Below are positions 43,603 to 52,177 of a stretch of DNA of 64,000 nucleotides, piece by piece. The DNA comes from Micromonospora sp. M71_S20 (lineage in GTDB: Bacteria > Actinomycetota > Actinomycetes > Mycobacteriales > Micromonosporaceae), in NCBI RefSeq assembly GCF_003664255.1, contig NZ_RCCV01000001.1, forward strand, positions 3,658,001-3,722,000, in the 5' to 3' direction. The first letter of the stretch is position 1; the number at the start of each line of letters is the position of its first letter. Position numbers and translations under genes: made by a program. The notes beneath the pieces are model-generated. The model saw nothing but the letters and a program-made list of their open reading frames with translations. It ran no database searches and was not told the DNA's origin.

Positions 43603-44649
43603 TCAGCGTGCGGGGGGCGGGGCCGTCGAGCCGCGGGAGGTGACCGTGGCCGAGAGCAGCACGGTGCGCACCGGCGCGTGCGGCGACTGGATGCGCTCGA
43701 AGAGCTGGGAGATGGCCGCCTCGCCGAGGGCCACCGGATCCTGCGCCACGGCGGTCACCCCGGGCTGGACCAGGCTCATCCACGAGACGTCGTCGAACGA
43801 CACCAGGCTGAGCTGATCGGGGATGGTGAGGTTGAGTTCGGTCGCGGCCCGCCACACGGCCTCGGCCAGGACGTTGTTGGCGGCGAACACTGCGGTCGGT
43901 GGCTCCGGCCGGCTGAGCAGCTTGTGTGCCTCGATCCGGGCGGCGTCGACGTCCCAGCCGGCGCTGACCACCAGCGAGTCGTCGAACGGCACGCCGGCCG
44001 CCGCGAACGCCGCCCGGTAGCCGGCGAGCCGGTCCCGGCCGGTGGTCCAGTGCATCTCGTCGATCACCATCGCGATGCGCCGGTGGCCGAGGTCCAGCAG
44101 GTGCGAGGTGACCTGCCGGGCGGCACTGCTGTTGTCGACCATGACGGCGTCGCAGGCGCCCAGCGAGAACTGGCGGTCCACCTCCACCACCGGGATCCGC
44201 TGCCGCGCCAGGTAGGTGCTGATCTCCGCCGACACGGGGGTGACGATGACACCGGCCACCCGCAGGGCCACGAACGCCTCGGCCGCCTCCGCCTCGACCT
44301 CCGGGGAACCGCCGTCGTCGGCCAGCATCATCGTGTACTGCCGCTTGCGGGCCTGCTGGCTGATGCCGGCCGCGAGCCCGGCGTAGAACGGGTTGTTCAG
44401 GTCCGACACCAGCACGCCGATCGACTGGCTGGCCTGCTGCCGCAGGTGCCGGGCGGTCGCGTCGGGCACGTAGCCGAGGCTGCGGGCGACCTCCCGGACC
44501 CGGTCGCGCACCGCCGGTGCGACGTACCCGCGACCGGTCAACGCCCGGGAGGCGGTCGACCGGGACACCCCTGCCGTCTCGGCGACCTCCCTGATGGTAG
44601 GCCGACGTGCCGGAGGAAACCCGTCGGGCACTGTCAGCCCACTCTTCAT
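43603..44649 (-). CDS. LacI-family transcriptional repressor
   Basis: A 348-residue regulator. After about 16 residues the HTH reads PTIREVAETAGVSRSTASRALTGRGYVAPAVRDRVREVARSLGYVPD, with the recognition helix STASRAL. A periplasmic-binding-protein-like effector domain follows (SIGVLVSDLNNPFYAGLAAGI; VFAANNVLAEAVWRAATEL). It very likely binds the TGGGATCGATCCCA-type sites and thus controls the mannosidase/GH84/MBL genes. It lies 22 bp downstream of the tandem MBL gene and so is probably co-transcribed with it and regulates itself through the site at 46579. The effector is presumably a sugar or phosphosugar. Confidence 0.92.
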   Translation of the reverse strand: MKSGLTVPDGFPPARRPTIREVAETAGVSRSTASRALTGRGYVAPAVRDRVREVARSLGYVPDATARHLRQQASQSIGVLVSDLNNPFYAGLAAGISQQARKRQYTMMLADDGGSPEVEAEAAEAFVALRVAGVIVTPVSAEISTYLARQRIPVVEVDRQFSLGACDAVMVDNSSAARQVTSHLLDLGHRRIAMVIDEMHWTTGRDRLAGYRAAFAAAGVPFDDSLVVSAGWDVDAARIEAHKLLSRPEPPTAVFAANNVLAEAVWRAATELNLTIPDQLSLVSFDDVSWMSLVQPGVTAVAQDPVALGEAAISQLFERIQSPHAPVRTVLLSATVTSRGSTAPPPAR

Positions 44650-44671
44650 TCGGCCACCCGTCCCGCTTCCG

Positions 44672-46570
44672 TCACGTCGACCCAGCTTCTGTCACGTCCA
44701 CCAGTGCCTCCGCGTGCTGACCCAGGCGGAGATCGCCGATGCTCACATCGGCGGCCATCCGGGCCCGTCGTCGCGCCGGCCCTGTCATCGTCACCTCGAC
44801 CTCTATCTCCCCCTGCCCGAGCGGGGGCAACGAGATCGCCGCGACGTCCGGCACAGCGACCCAGCCTACCGGCAGCACAAGACATACCACGGCTTTCTCG
44901 ACGGAGGGTCGTGGGTTGCTCACGCTGACGACGAAGCGGGCGACCGTGCCAGTCTGCGCCCGCGAGTAGTACGGCGCAATTCGGGCGAGTACGCCGTCCG
45001 CGACGACCTCGCCCTCGTCCAGCGGCAGCAGGTCCTGGTGGATGCGGACGAGGTCGTCGCCCGCCTCGGTCAACAGCTCAAGGTAGTCGTCGGTGACCCA
45101 GCGCGGCGCCCAGTGCCCGGAGACCATCAGCCCCGGGCCGACCCGGCGGTACAGCTCGGCGCTCGCCCGGTAGTCGCCGATGCGGAAGCGGTTGCGGTAC
45201 TGGTAGTTCAGGACCTCGCGGGGGCCGCCCCGCACTCCCGAGCCGACCTGTTGGTCGCTGGTGACCAGCACGGTCACTCCGTCCACCACGAACTCGTACG
45301 CCGCCGCGTAGAGGGTGTGGCCGGGCAGTTCGTGGACCATGATCTCGTACTCGTGCCAGGTGAAGCTCTCGCCCAGCGGGAGCCGCCGGTCCACCGGGAT
45401 CGGGTCGTACCAGGTGCACGGCAGGTCCTGGACCATGGGTTCCTCGAGGATCCCGGCCACGTTCTCCGGCGCCCAGATCTCGGTGCCCGCCACGTCCCGC
45501 AGCAGGTTCATCCCGGCCACGTGGTCGTCGTGGTAGTGGGTCGGCAGGGCCACCTCGATCGACGTGACGCCGTGGTTGCGCCGCAGTGCCGGCAGGGAGG
45601 CCAGCCAGGGGCGGCGCGACGCCCGGTCGGTGCCCGAGGGCAGGCCGGTGGTCAGGTCGTAGCCGTAGTCGATCACGAGCGCCGCGCCCGTCTGCGACAG
45701 CAGGACGTAGCTGCACGAGTTGCTGGTCCGGTTCAGCAACAGGTGCTCGGTGAGCGCGGTGAACGGGTTGTCCAGCCGGTCGCGCAGGTCCCAGGGGTAC
45801 GGGCGGCGTGAGTCGACGTACTGGCCCATCCGGGTGGCGAGCAGGCCCAGGGCCGCCCGCGGCTCGTCCATCGGCTCGCCGTGCGAGGGCAGCAACAGGT
45901 CGAGGTCGCGCTCCATGAGCTGGTAGCAGCTCAGCACCGTCATCGCCGGGCCCTCGTTGTCGGTGTACGACCACTGCGTGGCGGCCAGCGACCAGACCTT
46001 TCCGGGGGCGTAGACCAGGTCGCCGGTGAACGCGAGGCGACGGCCGTCGCGCTCGACGAGGTAGGTCACCGACCCGGTGGTGTGGCCGGGCGTGGGCACC
46101 ACCTCGACGGTGGTTCCGGCGTACGTGCGGCGCCGGTACTCGGGCACCACGTCGTGCACCGGTACCGACTCCAGTAGCGAGAACCTGTCCTGCCGCAGGT
46201 TGTAGTCGTTGTGGAGGGTGCGCGCCTGCCACATCCCCTCCACGTCGGCGAACAGGTCCCGCTCGACCGGCGGCACGTGGATCCGGATTCCCGCGGCCAC
46301 CGCCAGCGGCAGGCCCTGCCCCTGGTCGCGGTGATGGTGGGTCATCAGGACGTCGGTGATCCGGTCGATCCCCATCTCGGCCAGGTGATCGAGCGCGAGA
46401 CCGGAGCCGAAGTCGATGGCGAAGGCGGTGCGCGGGGCCGGGGCGCCGCCCTGGCCGGTCACGCCGTCCGGTCCCTCGGACCCTTCCGGCGAACGCACCA
46501 CGTAGACGTTGCAGGTGTCCCTTACCCGGAAGATGCCGGGCGCAATCTCCGATACGCGCGACGCGGTCAT
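44672..46570 (-). CDS. tandem metallo-beta-lactamase-fold hydrolase
   Basis: A 632-residue protein with two MBL domains. Domain 1 has LMTHHHRDQGQG (H78-x-H80-x-D82-Q83; the usual last His is Gln), then GHTTGS (H163), FTGDLVY (D184) and SHGEP (H230). Domain 2 has PTHYHDDHVAG (H345-x-H347-x-D349-H350), then GHTLY, SDQQVGSG and SGHWAPRW, all intact. A strand-rich domain of about 100 residues ends the protein. Such a double MBL protein is unusual in a sugar locus; the substrate may be an ester, phosphate or amide of a sugar. The ATG at 46570 lacks a Shine-Dalgarno, and a -10-like TACCAT lies 7 nt upstream, so the transcript is probably leaderless. Operator D lies 9 bp upstream. Confidence 0.85.
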   Translation of the reverse strand: MTASRVSEIAPGIFRVRDTCNVYVVRSPEGSEGPDGVTGQGGAPAPRTAFAIDFGSGLALDHLAEMGIDRITDVLMTHHHRDQGQGLPLAVAAGIRIHVPPVERDLFADVEGMWQARTLHNDYNLRQDRFSLLESVPVHDVVPEYRRRTYAGTTVEVVPTPGHTTGSVTYLVERDGRRLAFTGDLVYAPGKVWSLAATQWSYTDNEGPAMTVLSCYQLMERDLDLLLPSHGEPMDEPRAALGLLATRMGQYVDSRRPYPWDLRDRLDNPFTALTEHLLLNRTSNSCSYVLLSQTGAALVIDYGYDLTTGLPSGTDRASRRPWLASLPALRRNHGVTSIEVALPTHYHDDHVAGMNLLRDVAGTEIWAPENVAGILEEPMVQDLPCTWYDPIPVDRRLPLGESFTWHEYEIMVHELPGHTLYAAAYEFVVDGVTVLVTSDQQVGSGVRGGPREVLNYQYRNRFRIGDYRASAELYRRVGPGLMVSGHWAPRWVTDDYLELLTEAGDDLVRIHQDLLPLDEGEVVADGVLARIAPYYSRAQTGTVARFVVSVSNPRPSVEKAVVCLVLPVGWVAVPDVAAISLPPLGQGEIEVEVTMTGPARRRARMAADVSIGDLRLGQHAEALVDVTEAGST

Positions 46571-46578
46571 GTGCGGGA

Positions 46579-46592
46579 TGGTATCGATCCCA
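46579..46592. promoter_or_regulatory. LacI-type operator (site D)
   Basis: TGGTATCGATCCCA is identical to site B and lies between the divergent MBL-lacI operon and the GH84 gene, 9-22 bp upstream of the MBL start. It overlaps the putative -10 (TACCAT on the leftward strand). Confidence 0.82.
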
Positions 46593-46673
46593 TAGCCCTT
46601 GGGGAAGATTGAGTTTTCGCACCAAGATAAGCGTTGGTCCATAAGGGAAGGACCTGCTGATAACGTTCCCAGA

Positions 46674-48776
46674 ATGTCGGCTCTCATCCCCTCCCCGGCT
46701 GGTCAACCACCCCCCGTCCTGTCCACCCGCGGCACCGTCGAGGGCTTCTACGGCCCGCCCTGGTCGCACGCCGAGCGCCTGGCGCACCTGGAGTTCTCCG
46801 CCCGCGTCGGCCTGAACGCGTACGTCTACGCCCCGAAGAACGACCCCTACCACCGGGCCCGCTGGCGGCACCGGTACCCGGCACCCGACCTCGCCCGGCT
46901 CGCCGAGCTGGCGGAGACCGCCCGTGCGCTGGGCATCCGCTTCACGTACGCGATCAGCCCCGGCCTGTCGATGCGGTTCGCCGAGGAGGTGGACTACCAG
47001 GCGCTCACCGCGAAGGCCGCCCAGTTGCACGACGCCGGGGTGGACTCGTTCGCCCTGTTCTTCGACGACGTACCGGCCGAACTGACCCGGCCCGAGGAGG
47101 TGGACCGGTGGCCCGGCGCCGGGGCAGCCGGCGCGGCGCACGGCGAGACGTGCACCCGGTTCGTGGCGGAGTTCCTCGCGCCCCGTGGCATCCGGGAGCC
47201 GCTGCTGGTCTGCCCCACGGACTACGCCGGGGTCGAGGAGACCGCCTACCGCCGGCGGTTCGCCGCGACCGCCCCGCCGGACGTCGTGGTGGCCTGGACC
47301 GGGCACGACATCGTGGTGGGCGAGGTGAGCCGGTCGGACATCGACAAGGCCTCGGCCAGCTACCGGCGCCGCCTGATGCTGTGGGACAACTTCCCGGTCA
47401 ACGACTTCGAGCCGAGCCGGCTCTTCCTCGGCCCGCTCACCGGGCGCACCACCGAGCTGGCCGGCTCGCCGCTGGTCGGGGTGCTCGCCAACCCGATGAT
47501 CCAGGCCGTGCCGTCGCGGATCCCGTTGATGTCGGTGGCCGACTGGGCCCGCGACCCGGATCGTTACGACCCGGCGGCGTCGGCCCGGCGGGCGCTGGAC
47601 GCGGCGGCCGGGGCCGGAGCGGAGCACCTGGCGCCGCTGGTCGGGGTGTGCGGCTCCTGGCCGCCGAGCGCCGAACCGGACGCCGAACTGGTCCGCGCGG
47701 TGGCCGACACCCTCGCCGGGCGGCCGGGCGCCGCCGGGGTGCTGACCGGACGCCTCACCGGACTGGCCCGGGCGTGCCGCGCGGCGGCCGAGCCGGAGCC
47801 GCTGGTGGCGGCCCTGCGTCCGTGGCTCGTCGCGGGCGCCGACATGGCGGCGGCCGGACTGGCGGCCGTGCGCCTGCTGGACACCGCGACCGCCGACGCG
47901 GTCGAGGAGACCCGGCGGGCCCTCGCGCGGGCCGAAAGCCACTACGCCGACGTCCTGCGCGCGGTCGTCCCGCCGTTCGTGCGGGAGGTTTTGGACCGCA
48001 CCGGCCAGCCGGATCCGGGACCGGCCGGACAGGCGGAGCGGCACGCGGCCGGCCGCCCCGCTCGCGCCAAGGGCCGGCCGGTGGCACTGCTGGTCACCGG
48101 CGAGCGCCGTACCGCCGGGGACGAGGCCGTCGCCGCGCTGCTCGGCGAGCGGGGGTACGCGGTGTGCCGGCGGCACGCGCCGGGCCCCGACGAGGTCGCG
48201 GCGGCGTCGCTCGTCGTCGTCACCCGGGGCGCCGACGGACCGGCGATCGAGGCGGTCGCCCACGCCGGCGCACCGCTGCTGGCCTGGCACGGCCTCGTCC
48301 CGCTCGGGCTCGCCCGGCACAGCGAGGTGCTGCTCGCCCGCGACCGGGTGCGGATCGTGGACCCGGCCGACCCCGCCGCCGCCGGGCTCGCCGACGTGGT
48401 GTCGGTCTACCGGGGACCGGCCAAGCTGACGGTCGCCGAGGTCGGGCCGGACGCGCAGATCGTGGCGCTGGTCGTGGACGAGAACCGCCCGGCGCTGTTC
48501 CGCTACCCGCGGGGCGCCCGACTGCCGGACGGGACCGTCGCACCCGCGCCGCGGGTCGGCGTGTTCCTGGGCGCGGACGGCCTGGCGCCGTGGCTGATGA
48601 CCGCCGACGGGAGGGCGCTGGTCGTGGCCGCGCTGGACGCCTGCGCGGCCCGGGGCCGGCCCGCGCCCGACGCGGGGGAGCGGCCCGACGCGGTCGCGAC
48701 GGGCCCCGCCGCCAATCGGCAGCGGGGGGCGTCACAGCCCGAGGACCTGCCCCGCGTCCCGGAGGTGTCGCTGTAG
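46674..48776 (+). CDS. GH84 beta-N-acetylglucosaminidase
   Basis: A 700-residue protein with the GH84 catalytic TIM barrel: RGTVEGFYGPPWSHAERL near the N-terminus, then YAPKNDPYHRARWR, and the adjacent catalytic Asp pair in LFFDDVPAEL (D131, D132). GH84 enzymes remove GlcNAc (O-GlcNAc or chitobiose-type) by substrate-assisted catalysis. A helical domain follows, and the last 200 residues contain a Rossmann-like segment (VALLVTGERRTAGDEAVAALLGERGYAV) unusual for the family. No signal peptide is visible. The start is ATG 46674, weak in Shine-Dalgarno. It is divergent from the MBL gene across operator D and overlaps the convergent FAD oxidoreductase gene by 45 bp. Confidence 0.9.
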   Translation: MSALIPSPAGQPPPVLSTRGTVEGFYGPPWSHAERLAHLEFSARVGLNAYVYAPKNDPYHRARWRHRYPAPDLARLAELAETARALGIRFTYAISPGLSMRFAEEVDYQALTAKAAQLHDAGVDSFALFFDDVPAELTRPEEVDRWPGAGAAGAAHGETCTRFVAEFLAPRGIREPLLVCPTDYAGVEETAYRRRFAATAPPDVVVAWTGHDIVVGEVSRSDIDKASASYRRRLMLWDNFPVNDFEPSRLFLGPLTGRTTELAGSPLVGVLANPMIQAVPSRIPLMSVADWARDPDRYDPAASARRALDAAAGAGAEHLAPLVGVCGSWPPSAEPDAELVRAVADTLAGRPGAAGVLTGRLTGLARACRAAAEPEPLVAALRPWLVAGADMAAAGLAAVRLLDTATADAVEETRRALARAESHYADVLRAVVPPFVREVLDRTGQPDPGPAGQAERHAAGRPARAKGRPVALLVTGERRTAGDEAVAALLGERGYAVCRRHAPGPDEVAAASLVVVTRGADGPAIEAVAHAGAPLLAWHGLVPLGLARHSEVLLARDRVRIVDPADPAAAGLADVVSVYRGPAKLTVAEVGPDAQIVALVVDENRPALFRYPRGARLPDGTVAPAPRVGVFLGADGLAPWLMTADGRALVVAALDACAARGRPAPDAGERPDAVATGPAANRQRGASQPEDLPRVPEVSL

Positions 48777-50270
48777 CAGGCGGGTGTCCACCGACTGCAC
48801 GGGTCGGCCGTCGCGCAGCGCCAGCGTGGCGGCCAACCCGGCGACGTGCCCCAGCATCTGGTACTGCACCTCCATCCGGATCGACGAGAACGCCACGTGC
48901 GAGGCGGAGACGCAGACCGGGACGACGAGGTTCAGGCAGTCGGCGTAGCGGGGCACCAGCGCGCGGTACGGGATCGGGTACGGCGGCGTGGGCACCGACA
49001 GGTAGCCCTCGGTGAACACCATGGCCACCGGCCGGGGGTGCTCCGGCACCCACCGCCAGGTCCGCTGCACCTCCCGGACGTCCAGGTGGTACGAGCCGAG
49101 GGCGACGACGTCGTGCTGCGGCCGGGCGCCGAGCAGGTCGTGCTCGGTGAGGACGTACTCGCCGAGCATCCGGCGCGCCTCCCGGACGTAGAGCTGGTGC
49201 GGCAGGTGCCCGGTGTCGGGGAACTCGTCGGCCGGCAGGCCCCAGCGCCGCAGCTCCCGCCGTACGCTCGCCGGGACGGCCGGGTCGTTGGCCAGGAACC
49301 AGAGCAGGTCCTGGGTGTGGTGCAGATGGTGCAGCCGCAGCTCCTCCCGGCGCGCGGGGTCGGCGTCGGGATACTCCCAGGCCGAGCCGTCGAGGACGTT
49401 GAGCGAGAACGGGCCGAGCGAGTTGCCGTCGCACTTGCCGTTCGGCAGGTTGGCCTCCAGCCCGAGCAGTGCCCCGGCCGCCGGCTCGAAGCCCTGTCGG
49501 CGCCAGTGGTGGAACAGGCGGCGGCCGAGTTCCCAGTGGGCCTCGTCGTAGCCGTCCCGGCGGGAGAACGGGACCCGGTCGGCGTCGGTGGTGAGGCAGA
49601 CCCGGTAGCCGTACGCCATGACGCCGCCGTCGCCCGTGCCGACCGGGGCCAGCGGGCCGGTACGCAGCTGCGGCAGCACAGGGCCCTCGCGGTGGCCCGC
49701 CGGATCGTCCCGGAACGGGGAGATGAACGGCGGCATGGTGTGCCGGCCGGGCAGCAGTTCCTGGCGTCCCGCCCAGCGCTCTCCGTACGACGCGCGGTCC
49801 TCCCGGCCCACGGCGTACGGGACCCCGGCGAGCGCGAGGAGGTCTCCCTCGTAGCTCGCGTCGACGAAGACGCCGCCGGCGAACGTCCGGCCGTCGCCGG
49901 TGGCCACCTCGACGATCCGGCCGTCCCGCAGCCGCGCCGAGCGCACCGCGCTGTCGGTGACCAGCCGGATCCTCGGGTTGTCGAGCCAGCGCTGGAAGAT
50001 CGCCTCGGCGACCCGGGGCTCGGGGCCCGCGTAGTGGCCCACCGGCACGCCGTAGTGCTCCGCGACCTCCCGCCGGAACCGGGCGGCCGGGCCGCCCAGC
50101 ACCCGCACGTCACCGACGTCGGTGTAGCCGAGTCCGCCGGAGGTCATCCCGCCGACGTGCCGGCCCGGTTCGAGGAGCAGGACGTCGGCGCCCGCGTCCG
50201 CGGCCGCGACGGCCGCGCACACGCCGGCCGAGGTGGCGGCGTACACGACCACCTCGGCCGGCGTGCTCAT
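48732..50270 (-). CDS. FAD-dependent oxidoreductase
   Basis: A 512-residue flavoprotein. The N-terminal dinucleotide motif VVVYAATSAGVCAAVAAADAGADVLLLEPGRHVGGMTSGGLGY is of the FAD_oxidored type: a GxxAG variant of GxGxxG (here A-T-S-A-G), a terminal Glu, and the HVGGMTSGGL signature. The C-terminus GHVAGLAATLALRDGRPVQSVDTRLLQRHLR fits the FAD end of this family, which acts on sugars or aryl groups. The ATG at 50270 overlaps the glycosidase gene stop by ATGA. It is the last gene of the six-gene operon. The 3' end runs 45 bp into the convergent GH84 gene. Confidence 0.85.
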   Translation of the reverse strand: MSTPAEVVVYAATSAGVCAAVAAADAGADVLLLEPGRHVGGMTSGGLGYTDVGDVRVLGGPAARFRREVAEHYGVPVGHYAGPEPRVAEAIFQRWLDNPRIRLVTDSAVRSARLRDGRIVEVATGDGRTFAGGVFVDASYEGDLLALAGVPYAVGREDRASYGERWAGRQELLPGRHTMPPFISPFRDDPAGHREGPVLPQLRTGPLAPVGTGDGGVMAYGYRVCLTTDADRVPFSRRDGYDEAHWELGRRLFHHWRRQGFEPAAGALLGLEANLPNGKCDGNSLGPFSLNVLDGSAWEYPDADPARREELRLHHLHHTQDLLWFLANDPAVPASVRRELRRWGLPADEFPDTGHLPHQLYVREARRMLGEYVLTEHDLLGARPQHDVVALGSYHLDVREVQRTWRWVPEHPRPVAMVFTEGYLSVPTPPYPIPYRALVPRYADCLNLVVPVCVSASHVAFSSIRMEVQYQMLGHVAGLAATLALRDGRPVQSVDTRLLQRHLRDAGQVLGL

Positions 50271-52159
50271 CCGACCTCCAGCGGTCGGCGCGCGGTCGTC
50301 GTCGGAGCGTCGCCGGCCGTCTCCCGCCCGGCCCGGTAGTCCCGCCAGGTGCGGGCCACCAGGGCGAGGTCGTCCCCGGTCAGCTCCTCGGCGGAGCGGT
50401 CGATGCGTTCGGCGTAGTAGAGCGCCGGCACGCCGAGTCGGCGCTGCGCCTCGACGTACGCGCGCCACTCCGCCCGGTCCGCGATCGGCCACTGGTCGGT
50501 GTCGACGGGGTGGTCGGGCATCGCCGCCGCGACCACGGCGTGCCGGAAGGCGAGCTGGTCGACGGCCGGGACGACCCCGCCGGCCGGGTCGCGTTCGAGG
50601 ATGTCGTTGAGCCGGATCATGTCGCAGACGTCGCCGAAGCCGGGATGCGGCGTGTGGGTGACGACGAGAGCGTCCGGCTTGACCGCCTTCGCCGCCCGGT
50701 ACAGCGTCTCCAGCATCCGGTGCAGCGCGGCGATCCCCCACGGGGCGTCGGCCGGGACGCCCGGTCGCCGCAGCCCCCGCCCGGTCGGCGCGCGCTGGGT
50801 GAAGTCGATCTTGAAGCCGTCCGCGTCCAGGCCGTCCGGGCCGAGCAGCCCGGTCACGATCCGGGCCAGCCGGTCGAGGTACGCGGGGCTGCCGGGGTCG
50901 ACGGCGACCGGCCGCCCGCCCGGGTCGGTCACGCATTCCGCCGCCGGCAGGCCGGTCGGGTCCCACGCCTTCCACCAGAGCAGCACCCGCTGGCCGGCGG
51001 CGTGCCGCTGGTCGATCCAGGACCGCAGGTCGGGCCAGCGGGCCGGGTCCGGCTCGGCGGTGCCGTACGCCAGCTGCCAGCGGTCGTCGATCACCACCGT
51101 GCCCGGGACGACGTCGTGTTCCGCGAGCCGGCCGAGCCAGCCGTCGTAGCGGTCCTGGCGGGCCAGGTCGAAGGCGATCGGCAGGCCGTCGGGCACCAGC
51201 GCCGGCCCGAGCTCCGACAGGTGGTACGGGTACGACATCGGCTGGCCCGGGATGGGCGCGGCGGCGCACTGCGCGCCCCAGCCGCAGAAGATCGGCTCGG
51301 TCCACCAGCCGGCCCGGGGCATGGCCGCGGCGGCGGGCGCGAAGCCGCGCTCCACCAGGTCCGCCCGGTACGTCGCCAGGCCCTGCCACGGGTCGGCCGC
51401 CGGCCGGAGCACGACGGTGGGGCTCTCGAACGACCCGTCGACGCGCGTGTGCCCGTCGTAGTCGAGCTCCAGGAGGAAACCGCCGTCCAGCGGGACGTAC
51501 CTCAACTCGGTGAAGCGCAGGTCGGCGACGTGGCCCAGCACTCCCGCGGTGAGCCAGCCACCGTCGGGGACGTCGGTGGCGTGCCGGGCGGGTTCCCGCC
51601 CGAACGCCAGCAGCAGCGGCGGTGGGGAGAAGACGGCGTGCAGTCGTCCGGCCGAGGCGTCGCCGACGATCCCGAGGGCGGCGCCGGCGGAGGCCGGCCG
51701 CACCACCTGGACCGGCTCGGTGGGGGTGGGGTTGAACACCGAGGCGAAGTCGGTCGAGGAACGGAAGGTGCCGCACGCCCCGCTGGGCAGGACCGCCCGG
51801 CCGCCCAGCAGCCGGACGTCGCCGAGCGTGCCGGAGCCGGTGACGCTGACCGACGTCTCGATCCGGTCGGCGAAGCAGCGCAGCCGGACCGACTTGGCCG
51901 TCCACGCGGTGCTCCGGCAGGCCAGTTCCACCTCGACGACGTCCTCGCCGTCGCACTGCCCGGCGGACACCACGGGCTCGTCGAAGTCGTACGACTCGTC
52001 CGCCAGGTCGACCCGGTCCACCGAGGCCAGCAGGCTCAGCCGGGACCAGATCCGGCCGTCCGCGTCGGCCAGGACGGCGAGCCGCTGCGGACCGCGTACC
52101 TGCAACACGTAGCCGGCAGCCGTGACGGTGTGGGTGCCGGGCCCAGAGGTGAGCTTGAT
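50267..52159 (-). CDS. TIM-barrel glycosidase (GH31/GH36 clan), possible AUC start
   Basis: A protein of about 630 residues. The C-terminal half is a TIM barrel: DVVPGTVVIDDRWQLAYG, then GQRVLLWWKAWDPTGLP, then GLDADGFKIDFTQRAPTGRG, in which the Asp of FKIDF is the likely nucleophile, as in GH31 and GH36. The N-terminal half is strand-rich. The substrate may be an alpha-galactoside or other alpha-glycoside. The first standard codon is GTG 52108, but it has no Shine-Dalgarno. An ATC codon at 52157-52159 has a perfect AAGGAG 7 nt upstream and gives the natural N-terminus (I/M)KLTSGPGTHTVTAAGYVLQV. I therefore propose an AUC start. It is coupled to the FAD gene. Confidence 0.78.
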   Translation of the reverse strand: MKLTSGPGTHTVTAAGYVLQVRGPQRLAVLADADGRIWSRLSLLASVDRVDLADESYDFDEPVVSAGQCDGEDVVEVELACRSTAWTAKSVRLRCFADRIETSVSVTGSGTLGDVRLLGGRAVLPSGACGTFRSSTDFASVFNPTPTEPVQVVRPASAGAALGIVGDASAGRLHAVFSPPPLLLAFGREPARHATDVPDGGWLTAGVLGHVADLRFTELRYVPLDGGFLLELDYDGHTRVDGSFESPTVVLRPAADPWQGLATYRADLVERGFAPAAAAMPRAGWWTEPIFCGWGAQCAAAPIPGQPMSYPYHLSELGPALVPDGLPIAFDLARQDRYDGWLGRLAEHDVVPGTVVIDDRWQLAYGTAEPDPARWPDLRSWIDQRHAAGQRVLLWWKAWDPTGLPAAECVTDPGGRPVAVDPGSPAYLDRLARIVTGLLGPDGLDADGFKIDFTQRAPTGRGLRRPGVPADAPWGIAALHRMLETLYRAAKAVKPDALVVTHTPHPGFGDVCDMIRLNDILERDPAGGVVPAVDQLAFRHAVVAAAMPDHPVDTDQWPIADRAEWRAYVEAQRRLGVPALYYAERIDRSAEELTGDDLALVARTWRDYRAGRETAGDAPTTTARRPLEVG

Positions 52160-52177
52160 GGGAGTTCTCCTTCGATG

